NCBI GenBank assembly: GCA_034770075.1
Contig: CM068385.1
Span: forward strand, 72,360,479 to 72,424,478
Length of the DNA: 64,000 nt
Direction: 5' to 3'
Source of the DNA: Aralia elata
Taxonomy: Eukaryota; Streptophyta; Magnoliopsida; Apiales; Araliaceae
Within the stretch, counting starts at the first letter, position 1. Each line of letters starts with the position of its first letter. The translations under genes were made by a program, and so were the position numbers. Of the stretch, positions 42,491-53,221 are shown piece after piece. Below the pieces are notes generated by a model, which worked only from the letters and a program-made list of their open reading frames with translations, had not been told where the DNA came from and searched no databases.

Positions 42491-43310
42491 CGAACTCAAA
42501 GAGGTTCTAAGTCATTGAAGACTGACAGGACAATTTGAAATATATGGTTCCGGTACAGAACCCTCAGTATCAATTATACATCACCTGACATCTTTCAAAT
42601 CAAACACATTGTGTTTACATTTTCAAATGAACTTGCTGAGCATTTGTAGCTCATTCTTGCGTATATCTTCTTTTGCAGCTTTAAATGATATCCCTAGCAC
42701 TTCTGGGACAGATAAAGGAAAAGGGCATGCTTACTAGTTTTATTAACTGCTTTGGAATAATCTAAGTCTTTTAAAGGCTTTTGTTATAATAACTTAGTAC
42801 TGAGAATAATATAATTGAAATAAATGATATGTAATATATTATGATCCTTTATTTCATCAATTGCGGTGTACTCTGATCTTTATTTTATTTAGCATAGTTG
42901 TACTAAGTTAGATACAGTATCTATACAAATTATACATCTGAATGAGGGTATTTAAATGATGTTGAAAGTCCTATAAGCTCTTGGGTTACACTTAATGAGC
43001 GCCGGTAAGGTGCCATCTTTACCGGAATGCGCCCCTCAGTTCTATGGATAATCTTATCATTAATACTGTGAATGTCACATAGATAGGGAATATAAATATG
43101 AAAGAGGTATTCATTAGATATGAATCTATACATCCAAGTGACGGTATCCAAACATAGACAACGTTCTAGCCGGAACTAGTACCTGTTATGGGATACTGTG
43201 AACCTTGGATAGATAGAAGTCATATTTTATTGAATATTTATAGTTGTATAGTTTCACGTGAGCACTAGATCTGCTACATGGGAGTGTAGAGATTTGGGGG
43301 CATCACAGGT

Positions 43311-43322
43311 TGGTATCAGAGC
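43311..43322 (+). other. Element E primer-binding site
   Basis: TGGTATCAGAGC lies 3 nt after the LTR end and is a perfect complement of the initiator tRNA-Met 3' end. Confidence 0.95.
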
Positions 43323-43457
43323 TATAGATTATAGCTCTAAGGTAGTTAGGAAATACCTTAGGATATAGTCTTTGAGTCCGTAAAATACTTAATCATACAT
43401 CTTATGTGTAAATTTGTTTCCCCATAAATACTAAATAAATTAAAATTCTTTTGTAGG

Positions 43458-44024
43458 ATGGCAGGAGTAGATCAACACATAGGATGGCTATCAGACAGTG
43501 AGCCCGATGAGGTACCTGATTATGAGCCGGCTACCCCTGAGCTAGATTTAGAAGAGGAGGATCCAGAGGAGGAAGAACTCCTACATGAACAAGAAATATT
43601 AGAGGCTGAGGATGCTAATTACCCTATAGACGAACAGTTGATAGATCCAAAACCCGAGGAGGTAATCGGAGCAGGGCAGATGATGCGTGTCGACAGACAC
43701 GAAAAGATAGTTATTGGATTAGTTCAGCAGTCAACGGAAGAGTTAGAGCCTGCTAACTCTCGGACAGGCATAGCTGCAGGTTTACTAGAAAGTGAAAGAG
43801 ATACGACTCGTCGTCTGAGGACACTTCTTCAGAACACCCAGAAGGAGAAGCAAGATGCGCAAATGCAGGTGTACAGAGCTGGCAAGAAGTGTAGGACTGT
43901 ATTTGAGGGCCTAGAACGAAGGGTGTTTAGGTATCCTGTGGAGGAGGAGAAGGATGATTATATGATCGATAGAGCGGTGGTTGGTCATATGATACGGGAT
44001 GCTTATAAGGGAGTACGTGATTGA
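43458..44024 (+). CDS. Pre-gag acidic ORF of element E
   Basis: An intact 188-codon ORF starts at ATG 43458 (MAGVDQHIGW). Residues 10-70 are acidic (ELDLEEEDPEEEELLHEQEI). Residues about 95-155 are predicted helical and charged. The C-terminus has RVFRYP and YMIDR, which resemble RVFHYP and YVMDR in B. It is shorter than the A and C ORFs. TTCTTTTGTAG directly precedes the ATG and looks like a 3' splice site. The reading frame is intact although the gag-pol of E has about nine stops, so either selection, chance or its short length has preserved it. Its function is unknown. Confidence 0.75.
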   Translation: MAGVDQHIGWLSDSEPDEVPDYEPATPELDLEEEDPEEEELLHEQEILEAEDANYPIDEQLIDPKPEEVIGAGQMMRVDRHEKIVIGLVQQSTEELEPANSRTGIAAGLLESERDTTRRLRTLLQNTQKEKQDAQMQVYRAGKKCRTVFEGLERRVFRYPVEEEKDDYMIDRAVVGHMIRDAYKGVRD

Positions 44025-44249
44025 TTAGATTAGTATAATACTTAGTTTACGTTTCGTAGTTTGTAATATACAAATTTTGAGGTTGTAAAATAGTGAGTTC
44101 TTTGTACTAACTAGTGGTAGTATAAACCACTTGTCGAATATGTACTCGTTTTGCATGTTATATACAAATTGCGTTTGTACAATCAAATTGTTAGTTTCTA
44201 TGTGAAACATATGCTTGTATTTATACATGTTTTTCTTTATTTTAGAGTC

Positions 44250-45627
44250 ATGGCATCAAGAAGGAGAACCCAAACTAGAAATGAGCCTACCGAAACAAAC
44301 CCCACACAATAATTGGTAGATATACTCTTAGGGGCTCTACAAAATCATCCACCACATCAACCTACTATAGTTAATCAACAGAGTACTATGTTCAAAGACT
44401 TTAAACTGGTAGGACCGCCTGAATTTAAGGGAACCGTAGAACCTATTGAGGCACAAACTTGGGTTACCGAAATAGAGAAGGTTTTTGTGGTAACTAATGT
44501 CGGCGAAGATCAAAAGACGGTCTTTGCCACCTTTTTCTTCAAAGGTGAGGCGAACCATTGGTGGGAAAATACTAAAATTCGTGCGGGTGAGGGTATAATT
44601 CCTTAGACTAGATTTAAGGAACTATTTTTCGAAAATTACTTTCCCCAATCGATGCAGGATTGTATGGAGGTACGATTCCTAGAATTGAAACAAGGGGAGC
44701 TTACTATATCCCAGTATACGGCTAAGTTCAATGAATTAGCTAGGTTTGCCCCACATCAGGTCAATACGGAGGTAAGGAAGACCAGGAGATACGAAGAGGG
44801 ATTGAAACCCCAAATTCATAGTAAGTTGTCAGTGTTCCAAGTGAGAACTTTTGCAGAAATTTTCGAGAAAGCTATCATAGCTGAAAATGAGAATGAAGCT
44901 TTGATAAAATTTCACAAAGAGAAAAGAAGTTTGAATGAAGGAGGGAAGTTTAAAGGAGAAGTTAGTACAGGGGGTACTAATAATAACAAAAGGAAGTGGG
45001 ATGCCACTGTCCCTACAAACTTTGTAAGGAGGGGTAACAATTACAACAATAACAACAACAACAACAACAACAACAGGAACCAGAACAGTAATAATAAGGT
45101 GGTACGTTGTGTTATATGTGGAAAGAATCACGCGGGAGTATGTCGCCACAGAGTGATTACGTGTTACCATTGTGGACAAGAGGGACATTTTTCCCCTAAT
45201 TGTCCCAAAAAGAGTAATGATAATACTCGTCAGGGTAACCCGAATGTTACTTGTTACACATGTGGTGCAACTGGGCATGTGTCTAGGAATTGCCCGAGGA
45301 ATAGAAACCAACTTGGGGGAGGAAATCAAGTCCCAAAGAATAACACCAAACCGACAGTAGCAGGAGCTGGAGGTCCAGGTCGTCCGACCGCCAGAATGTT
45401 TAAATATGATGATGAGGGATGTTGTTGCTGCACCGGACATGGTAACAGGTATCATCCCTATCGACAATTTAAATGCATATGTGTTATTCGACTCTGGTGC
45501 TACTTGTTCTTTCGTGTCTAATGACTTTGCTAAGAAATTGACAATGCCATGCGAAGACTTAGACATACCTTTTAATGTAGAAATCGCAAACAATGAGATA
45601 ATTCCCGTCAAAACCATATATAAGAAA
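44250..45627 (+). pseudogene. gag-pro: Element E gag and start of protease, inactivated
   Basis: It starts at ATG 44250 (MASRRRTQTRNEP), preceded by a T-rich tract and TTTTAG. Stops lie at 44310-44312 (TAA) and 44604-44606 (TAG at a conserved Trp). A one-base frameshift lies near 45400-45406. The gag block, a poly-Asn linker, three CCHC-like knuckles (CVICGKNHAGVC, CYHCGQEGHFSPNC, CYTCGATGHVSRNC) and protease DSGA are recognisable. The reading is cut at 45627 by D and resumes at 49970. Confidence 0.9.
45042..45075 (+). repeat. (AAC)n microsatellite in E gag
   Basis: An imperfect AAC/AAT repeat encodes a run of Asn in the linker before the zinc knuckles. Confidence 0.85.
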
Positions 45628-47829
45628 TGTAATGTCCAGGGATTTTCTTAAACTTTGTATCAAATTATTTCGATATATGAAAGTCGTTTTATTTAAATTT
45701 ACAAATTTAAGTGGATCCATGTAGATATTATTATTATTATTTAATACATGGTCCAATAAATTTCTGTGACTTGATGGGGACTCACTAACAGTTTGAATAA
45801 ATTGATGAGTAATCCTAGTATGGGATTGGCAAGAAAATTTGGGGTAATTAAATAAATAATTTTATTATTATCAGGATTTAAATAATTCGAATAAAGAATT
45901 ATGTTTAAAATAAATATTTTAAATAATTAATTGGATTAGTTATTAAATGTAAATAGTAGGAATATAATGTTGATTAATTTAAGTGGGTCACTTTTCTCTT
46001 ATTTGGATTGGCCCATTCCTTTCTCCCTTTTATTTATTTCGGATTGGGCCAAATTCCTTTTTATTTTCCTGATTGGGTCAAACGAATTGGGCTGGTCAAA
46101 TTAAATTGGTTGGACCGACCCAAATTTCCTTTACTTTTTCCTTGGGACCAAACCAAGCGGACCAGATGAACCCTAAGTGTTAAATCAATTGGGCTAAGCC
46201 CAATTCTCATTCTGCCGGGTTAAAAACCGTTTCAGCTGAGTTGGATTATTATGGTAATGGGTCAGACCCATTCCTTTAATTTGGGACAACTGGTCAGTTC
46301 ATTTGGGTGGGGTTCATATCAGCAGAAATTGAAATAGGGAGGAAATCAGCCGAGCAAGAAAACCTAAGCCCTAGCTCTCGAACAATCAAATCCAAACCCT
46401 CAATCAGTCAAAACCGAACCTCCAATTGATCAGAGACGAGAGAAGAGAGGGAGGCGACGGTGATCGCGTGCAACGACCAGTGGGCTAAGCAAGGTTCAAG
46501 GTGGGCGACCGAGCACGACCGATTGGACCAAGGGATTTGGGCGTTCGGCGATTTGACCGGCGGAACTACACAGCTCGAGGAACTGACGGCATAACGCAGC
46601 TGGGTTTGATGTGAAGCAACCGGCAGCCATCTCCCTCCCTACCGACGGTCCTTGGAAATCGACTGGATAATACCCAATTGATTTGGGTAAATTTTTCCCT
46701 ATAAATTGAGCCCTTCAAATCCCTAAAACAAGCTGCTGATTTTCCCCTGCTTTGTGAGTCCAAATTAGAATAAAAATTTGAGGTTCGAATACAGTGTGAA
46801 TGTTCGGCTGGGTCGACTATTTTGGACGACGACGGAGGACGGCAAGTCGAACCACCCGAAGGTATACTGAACTGTGATAGTTTTAGGTTTGGTATAAATT
46901 TTCCTTCCTTAATTCCTTCTCCCGTACTTAGATTGGTGCTGCCAGTTTAGTGGATTTAGTTTCTTTGAAAATTTTCCTGTAATTGGTTGGTTGTACCATG
47001 ATACACGATATTAGTATAATATGTGCTATCTGGGATTTACAAGATTGATATAGTGTTGTATTAGAACTCTGCAACAAATGTGGGATGTGTAGTCACTTTC
47101 TGTTTTATTTTACTGTGATTTTTGTTGCCATTTGGCTTGGGAAAATTGGATTCTGGATACTCTAGTATTATCTGTACTGAGTTAGAATCTTTCTATTGGG
47201 GTCATAAGTTTGGTACTATACTGTTTGGGTTGTAATATAACTGGAAATCTGGTATTGAAATATTCATGGCATTGGGTAGTATGTTCCTCTGTTAGTGGTA
47301 ATTAGTTCTGTCTTTCTTTCTTTTGGAAATCTGGGTATGGTATCCAGTTCAAAACCTTCTCTGTACTGGGTTAACTTGCTTCTTGTATTGGGTTATTTCG
47401 TTTGGAGTATTGGGATTGAATTGAACTCTATCTCTGTATTGGGATATTGTAATTCTTTGTATTGGATTTAAGGGATGGTTCTGGTAACTTGGTTCCTTTG
47501 AAAAAATTTTCTGCACTAGGATTGGTAATATTGACTGGGAATCGAACCCTGCTGTTGGAAAGGGATCTATTAGGCAAACTGCTAACAATAAATCAATGAA
47601 ATAATTATTTATTATTCGACAATAAATAATAAATGAGGATAGTAAATATTTAATTATTATTTAATAATAATTAAATATGAATAATATTAATGAAAATAAT
47701 TATTTATAAATAAAGAAGATAAATATTTAATTAATACTAAATAATAATTAAGTATGAATAAAGTGAGTAAATAATTATTTATTAATTAACAATAATTAAT
47801 AAATAAAGGAAATAAATATGTAGATATTA

Positions 47830-48260
47830 TTTAGTTAATAAAATAATTATTTATTATTTATTAATAGATAATAAATAAAGATAATAAATATTTAATTATT
47901 ATTTAATAATAATAATAATTAAATATGAATAAAGTTAATAAAAATAATTATTTATTATTTATTAATAGATAATAAATAAAGATAATAAATATTTAATTAT
48001 TATTTAATAATAATTAAATATGAATAAAGTTAATAAAATAATTATTTATTATTTATTAATAGATAATAAATAAAGATAATAAATATTTAATTATTATTTA
48101 ATAATAATAATAATTAAATATGAATAAAGTTAATAAAATAATTATTTATTATTTATTAATAGATAATAAATAAAGATAATAAATATTTAATTATTATTTA
48201 ATAATAGTAATAATTAAATATTGAATAAAGTTAATATATTAATTATTTATTATTTATTAA
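47830..48260. repeat. AT-rich tandem repeat in the D LTR
   Basis: Units of about 95-101 bp are marked by TGAATAAAGTTAAT near 47926, 48021, 48121 and 48222. They consist only of A/T-rich words (ATTATTTATTATTTATTAAT). Related but less regular sequence flanks it from 47600 to 48340. C LTRs have a shorter, non-tandem AT-rich region at this position. Confidence 0.75.
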
Positions 48261-49389
48261 TAAATAATAAATAAAGGTACTAAGTATTTAATTATTATTT
48301 AATAATAATAATAATTATGTATAAATGAAGTTACGAAATAATAAGGATGGTAAGTATTTAATCATCAATGAAATGATGATTAAGTATGAGGGAGATTAAT
48401 AAGTTAATTATTTTTGGGCCTTAATAAATAAAGATAATAAACACTTAGCGATTATTAATATTTAATAATAATTAAGTGTGTGTAAATTTATACCTTAATT
48501 AATGTTGAATAAAGAACAAGTATAATAATTACTAAATTACCCCTAAGGTAATGGTAATTAAGAGTAAATCAACTAAATAATTGATCAATGGTTTTCCGTT
48601 ATTTTTTTTAACCAAAATAAATTTATTTTATAAGGATTGTTAAACCATACCTAGATACTATTAAAGGAAATAAATTGAGTATTCAAATGATAGTGACCAT
48701 GATTAATTATTATCTGTTTAAATAATGGCTAAGGGTCATTAATAAATTTCCGTTTAACTAATGTTAAATGGTGACTAAATATAGATGATGAATTATTTAT
48801 TTGCTAAGTAAATGGTATAGTAAAGCGTGCCAAGATACAATCATGTTATAATAATTGATAAGCCGACTTTATCCAATGATAGGTCACTCGAGATCAATTA
48901 ATTAAAGCTAGAATTTATCTGTAGCTGAGCAAACAGGCAAGTTCCTAACCCTAAACTTCTTTCATTTTTGCAAGTTCTTCTCACTCAATTTTTGGCATTG
49001 AGCAAGTTTTTAAACCTTATGCATTGTTTTAATTCGTGCAAAAATGTATATATTGTTGCAAGTTATTCTTTAAGCTTGAATCTTATTTCTGAGCACGCTC
49101 TAAGTGGTCTAATTACTTTAAAATTATTCCACATCTGTATATTTATTGACATTCGCACTCGTGCATTTGAAATTCGTATATTTAAATTCAGGAATTTATA
49201 AACCATTCATGGTTAAGTCTGAACCCTTGTTCGGTCAGACAATTATGTGAGAATTTATAACAGCTATCCGAACCAATCAATGGTAAGGATTCTTAGACTG
49301 TATGAACACCCCTTTATTTATAGGGGAGTACCCCACGTACCGTATATAAGGTACAAATAGCAGAATTAAGTGTTATGCATATACATAGG

Positions 49390-49416
49390 GTACGCGAGGC
49401 TGATCCCCTCAAGTAC
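49390..49416 (+). promoter_or_regulatory. CTGATCC-loop hairpin in the D LTR
   Basis: It is identical in layout to C: GTAC ends, stem GAGG/CCTC, loop CTGATCC. Confidence 0.6.
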
Positions 49417-49969
49417 GTTATTCTGTAGCCAGTAACCAGAGGGTCAACCAGCTATTGACTCCTCTGGAAGTTATCGTTCAAAGTCTATTTGACTATCAAT
49501 TGTTCTAAAAGCATTTAATGTTCTTGCTTCTGATTTTTTCTATTTTTGAAATAACTTTTTATATCCCTTCATAATGATATTTCATTATTGTTGCACTTTA
49601 AACTTGCTGGGCAAACTCGTTGCTCATTCTTGCTATATCATGACTTCATTGCAGCTAAACCCGAGACGTCAGGGAAGAACAAAGGAAAAGAAAAAGATGA
49701 AATGATAGACTTCTCGTAGCAGACTTTTAGATTCATGTGTTAGTTTAATTACTGTTAATGTAATTTAAACCCTGATAGCTGTTTAGGGTATGGATTGTGT
49801 AATTGTTTAAGGTTAATCGTATTCTGGGACTAGTAACACCTTGTAATGAACAACGTATGTTTATTTTATTCCGCACTTTAGATACCATATGTTGTTATAG
49901 GTGGATGTTTATGTTGGATCGTGATGACCGGATCCGGGTAATTGGAGACCCGAATTTGGGGGCGTCACA

Positions 49970-52900
49970 AGAATTGTACCGTAGAGATTAAGGGACACAA
50001 GTTTCTTATGAACCTCATTCCTATACAACTAGGGGAATTTGATATAATCTTAGGAATAGATTGGCTGGTAAATTATAATGCAATAATTGACTGCCAGCGG
50101 AAACGGGTAAATCTAGTGACTGCTTCAGAGTCAAAAGTAGTGTTCAACGGAGGTTGTTCACCTAAACGATCTCACTATCTGACAGTAATGCAAACAGAGA
50201 GATTACTTAGGAAGGGTTGCACAGGTTATTTGGCATATGTAGTAGATACTCGAAAAGAAGGAGTAAAGCTAGATCAAATACCTGTAGTTAGAGAATTTCC
50301 GGATGTGTTTCCAGATGATTTACCAAGTCTACCTCCGGATAGAGAGATCAAATTTGTTATTGATCTAGCGCCAGGTACGGCGCCAGTTTCCAAAGCACCG
50401 TACAGAATGGCACCTGTAGAGTTGAAGGATTTACTTGTGCAGCTACAAGAACTCTTAGATAAAAAGTACATACAACCCAGTGTTTCACCTTGGGGAGCAC
50501 CGGTGTTGTTTGTAAAGAAGAAGGATGGAACGTTAAGGTTATGCATCGACTATAGAGAATTAAATAAGTTAACCATAAAGAACAAATATCCTTTACCATG
50601 AATTGATGATTTGTTTGATCAGTTGAAAGGGGCCGAACACTTTTCGAAGATCGACCTACGATCAGGTTATCATCAATTAAAGGTAAGAAGAGAAGATGCG
50701 CCGAAGACAACGTTTAGGACACGCTACGGACATTATGAGTTTCTTGTAATGTCTTTTGGATTAACAAAAGCGCCGGCAGCATTCATGGACTTAATGAACC
50801 GAGTGTTTAAACCATGCTTAGACAAATATGTCGTAGTGTTCATCGACGATATTTTAGTATACTCGAGAACAAAAGAGGAGCATGCTGAACACTTAAGGAG
50901 CGTATTGGAGATATTACGCAAGGAACAACTTTATGCAAAGTTTTCCAAATGTGAATTCTGGTTGGAATGAGTCCAATTCTTGGGTCATGTGATTGACAAG
51001 AATGGAATAGCGGTAGATCCAGCAAAGATAGAAGCGGTTGTGAATTGGGAACCACCAACAACTCCAACAGAAGTAAGAAGTGTTCTCGGTTTAGCAGGGT
51101 ATTATCGGCGTTTTATACAAGATTTTTCAAAGATAGCAACCCCGCTAACCAATTTGACTTGAAAGATGGTAAAGTATGTCTGGATAGATAAATGTGAAGA
51201 AAGCTTCCAAGAGTTGAAGAAGCAGTTAAGTAGGGCACCAGTATTATCTTTACCAGATGATACAGGAGGCCTTGTAGTTTATAGTGATGCGTCACACAAG
51301 GGATTAGGGTGTGTGTTAATGCAACATGGAAAAGTAATTGCATATGCATCAAGACAACTCAAAGATTATGAGAAGAGGTATCCTACGCATGATCTTGAGT
51401 TAGCCGCGGTAGTATTTGCCTTGAAAATTTGGAGGCATTATTTGTACGGGAAGAAATGTGAAATATATACAGATCATAAGAGTCTGAAATATATTTTCAC
51501 ACAGAAGGAGTTAAACATGAGGCAGACGAGATGGCTAGAGTTAATAAAGGATTTCGATTGTGAGATCTTATATTATCCAGGGAAAGCCAACGTCGTAGCA
51601 GACGCATTGAGTCGGAAGAACCAAGAGAAGTTAAATGTAATGACCAATAACGAAGTATTGATAAAATAGTTTGACAAACTTGAGATCAAGGTGGGAGTTT
51701 CAGTTAACTCTACCAAGAAGTTATTCGTCATGGAGGGTAATTCGACTTTATTGGATAGAATCAAAGAACTACAGGAGACTGATGCAGAATGTCAGAAGTA
51801 TAAGGCAGAAATGACTCATACAAAGAATGTTAAGTTTAGAGTGGATACAGATGGAGTACTGAGATACGAAAATAGAATTTGGGTACCTTCAGTACAAGAA
51901 CTAAAAGACGAAATACTGAATGAAGCCCACAGTTCTAAATTCGTTGTACATCCAGGGAGTACAAAAATGTATAAAGACTTGAGCCAATATTTTTGGTGGT
52001 CTAACATGAAAAGAGAGATAGCAGAGTGGGTAAGTAAATGTTTAACATGTCAAAGCGTTAAAGCTGAACATCAGAAACCAAGTGGATTATTACAACCCTT
52101 AGAAATTCCTGAGTGGAAATGGGAACATATTACCATGGATTTCGTAGTTGGTCTCCCTAATACACAGAAAGGTCACAATGCCATTTGGGTAATTGTAGAT
52201 CGTCTTACCAAATCAGCTCATTTTCTACCCATAAAAGTTAGCTTCAGTCTTGACCAGTTAGCCAAACTTTACATCAATGAGATTATTTCTAGACATGGAG
52301 TCCCAGTTTCTATAGTCTCAGACCGAGATCCACGATTTACTTCAAATTTTTGGACAAGTCTCCAAAAAAATTTAGGAACTCAGTTGAAACTAAGCACAAC
52401 ATACCATCCACAAACTGACGGTCAGAGTGAGAGAACCATCCAGACATTGGAAGACATGTTGCGCTCTTGCATCATGGATTTTAAGGGAAGTTGGGAAGAT
52501 TAATTACCTTTGGTAGAATTTGCCTATAACAATAGTTACCATGCCAACATAGGAATGCCACCATTTGAAGCCCTATATGGAAGAAAATGTAGAACACCTC
52601 TATGTTGGGATGAGGTCGGAGAGCAACAAATGTTAGGACCTGAAATAGTGCAACAAACCGTAGAGGTAATCCGAATTATACGAGGAAGATTACAAGCATC
52701 ACAGGATCGACAAAAGAAATATGCTGATCAACATTGAAAGTTACAAGATTTCGAAGTCGGTAGTCACGTATTCTTAAAAGTATCTCCGTGAAAAGGCAAA
52801 ATTCGATTTGGGAAGAAAGGGAAATTAAGTCCAAGATTCATTGGACCGTTTCAGATACTGAGAAGGATAGGTGAAGTAGCTTATGAGGTAGCCCTGCCTC

Positions 52901-53175
52901 CTGAGTTAGAACATATCCATAATGTGTTTCATGTGTCCGTATTACGACCATACAAACCCGATTATAAACACGTTATCGACTACGAACCCATCCAGATCGA
53001 GAAAGACTTATCTTATAAGGAAGTTCCTATCGAAATCATAGATAGGAAAGAACAACATTTGCGAAATAAAGTGATCCCTTCAGTCAAAGTTATTTGGAGG
53101 AATCAAAATATAGAGGAAGCTACGTGGGAGCTTGAGAGTAAAATGCGAGATAGTTACCCACACTTATTTGTATAA
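49970..53175 (+). pseudogene. pol: Element E pol: protease end, RT, RNase H, integrase, chromodomain, inactivated
   Basis: It resumes the E reading frame after D (CTVEIKGHKFLMNLIPIQLG). RT has LCIDYRELNK and VVFIDDILVYS (about 50830-50860). RNase H has VVYSDASHKGLGC (about 51280). Integrase has the H-H-C-C site, DFVVGLP, SDRDPRFTS and TDGQSERT. The chromodomain ends SVKVIWRNQNIEEATWELE. Nonsense codons lie at 50599, 50968, 51160, 51667, 52501, 52735 and 52789. No frameshift is seen in this part. Most stops are compatible with C-to-T or G-to-A change (CGA, CAG and TGG ancestors). Confidence 0.93.
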
Positions 53176-53209
53176 CCCGTACTGTAATTTCGAGGACGAA
53201 ATTCTTATT

Positions 53210-53221
53210 AGTGGGGGTGAA
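53210..53221 (+). other. Element E polypurine tract
   Basis: AGTGGGGGTGAA lies directly before the 3' LTR start TGTAATATTCCG. Confidence 0.88.

Larger units (their letters stand above)
39331..43307 (+). repeat. Element E 5' LTR (3977 bp)
   Basis: It starts TGTAATATTTCG and ends GGGGGCATCACA. It has about ten AACCCTAA telobox-like motifs at 39677-40362 around the TATA box CTATAAATA (40214-40222). A series of hairpins lies at 40504-40950 and 41136-41219. A strongly AT-rich block runs from 41230 to 42030. The CTGATCA-loop hairpin is at 42458-42490. Confidence 0.94.
45628..49969 (+). repeat. Element D: solo LTR (4342 bp) of a C-related family
   Basis: It starts TGTAATGTCCAGGG and ends GGGGGCGTCACA, both like C. 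The last kilobase is closely similar to the C LTR and the rest is diverged. The flanks are AGAAA (45623-45627) and AGAAT (49970-49974), a 4/5 TSD match. No internal region is present, so it is a solo LTR left by LTR-LTR recombination. It has TATAAATTGAG (46700-46710), an AT-rich tandem repeat (47830-48260) and the CTGATCC hairpin (49390-49416). Confidence 0.93.

Noticed and set aside
47349..47588. A 79-codon antisense ORF in the D LTR
   Set aside because: It has no homology to recognisable proteins, and its reading comes from TG/TT-rich leader sequence.
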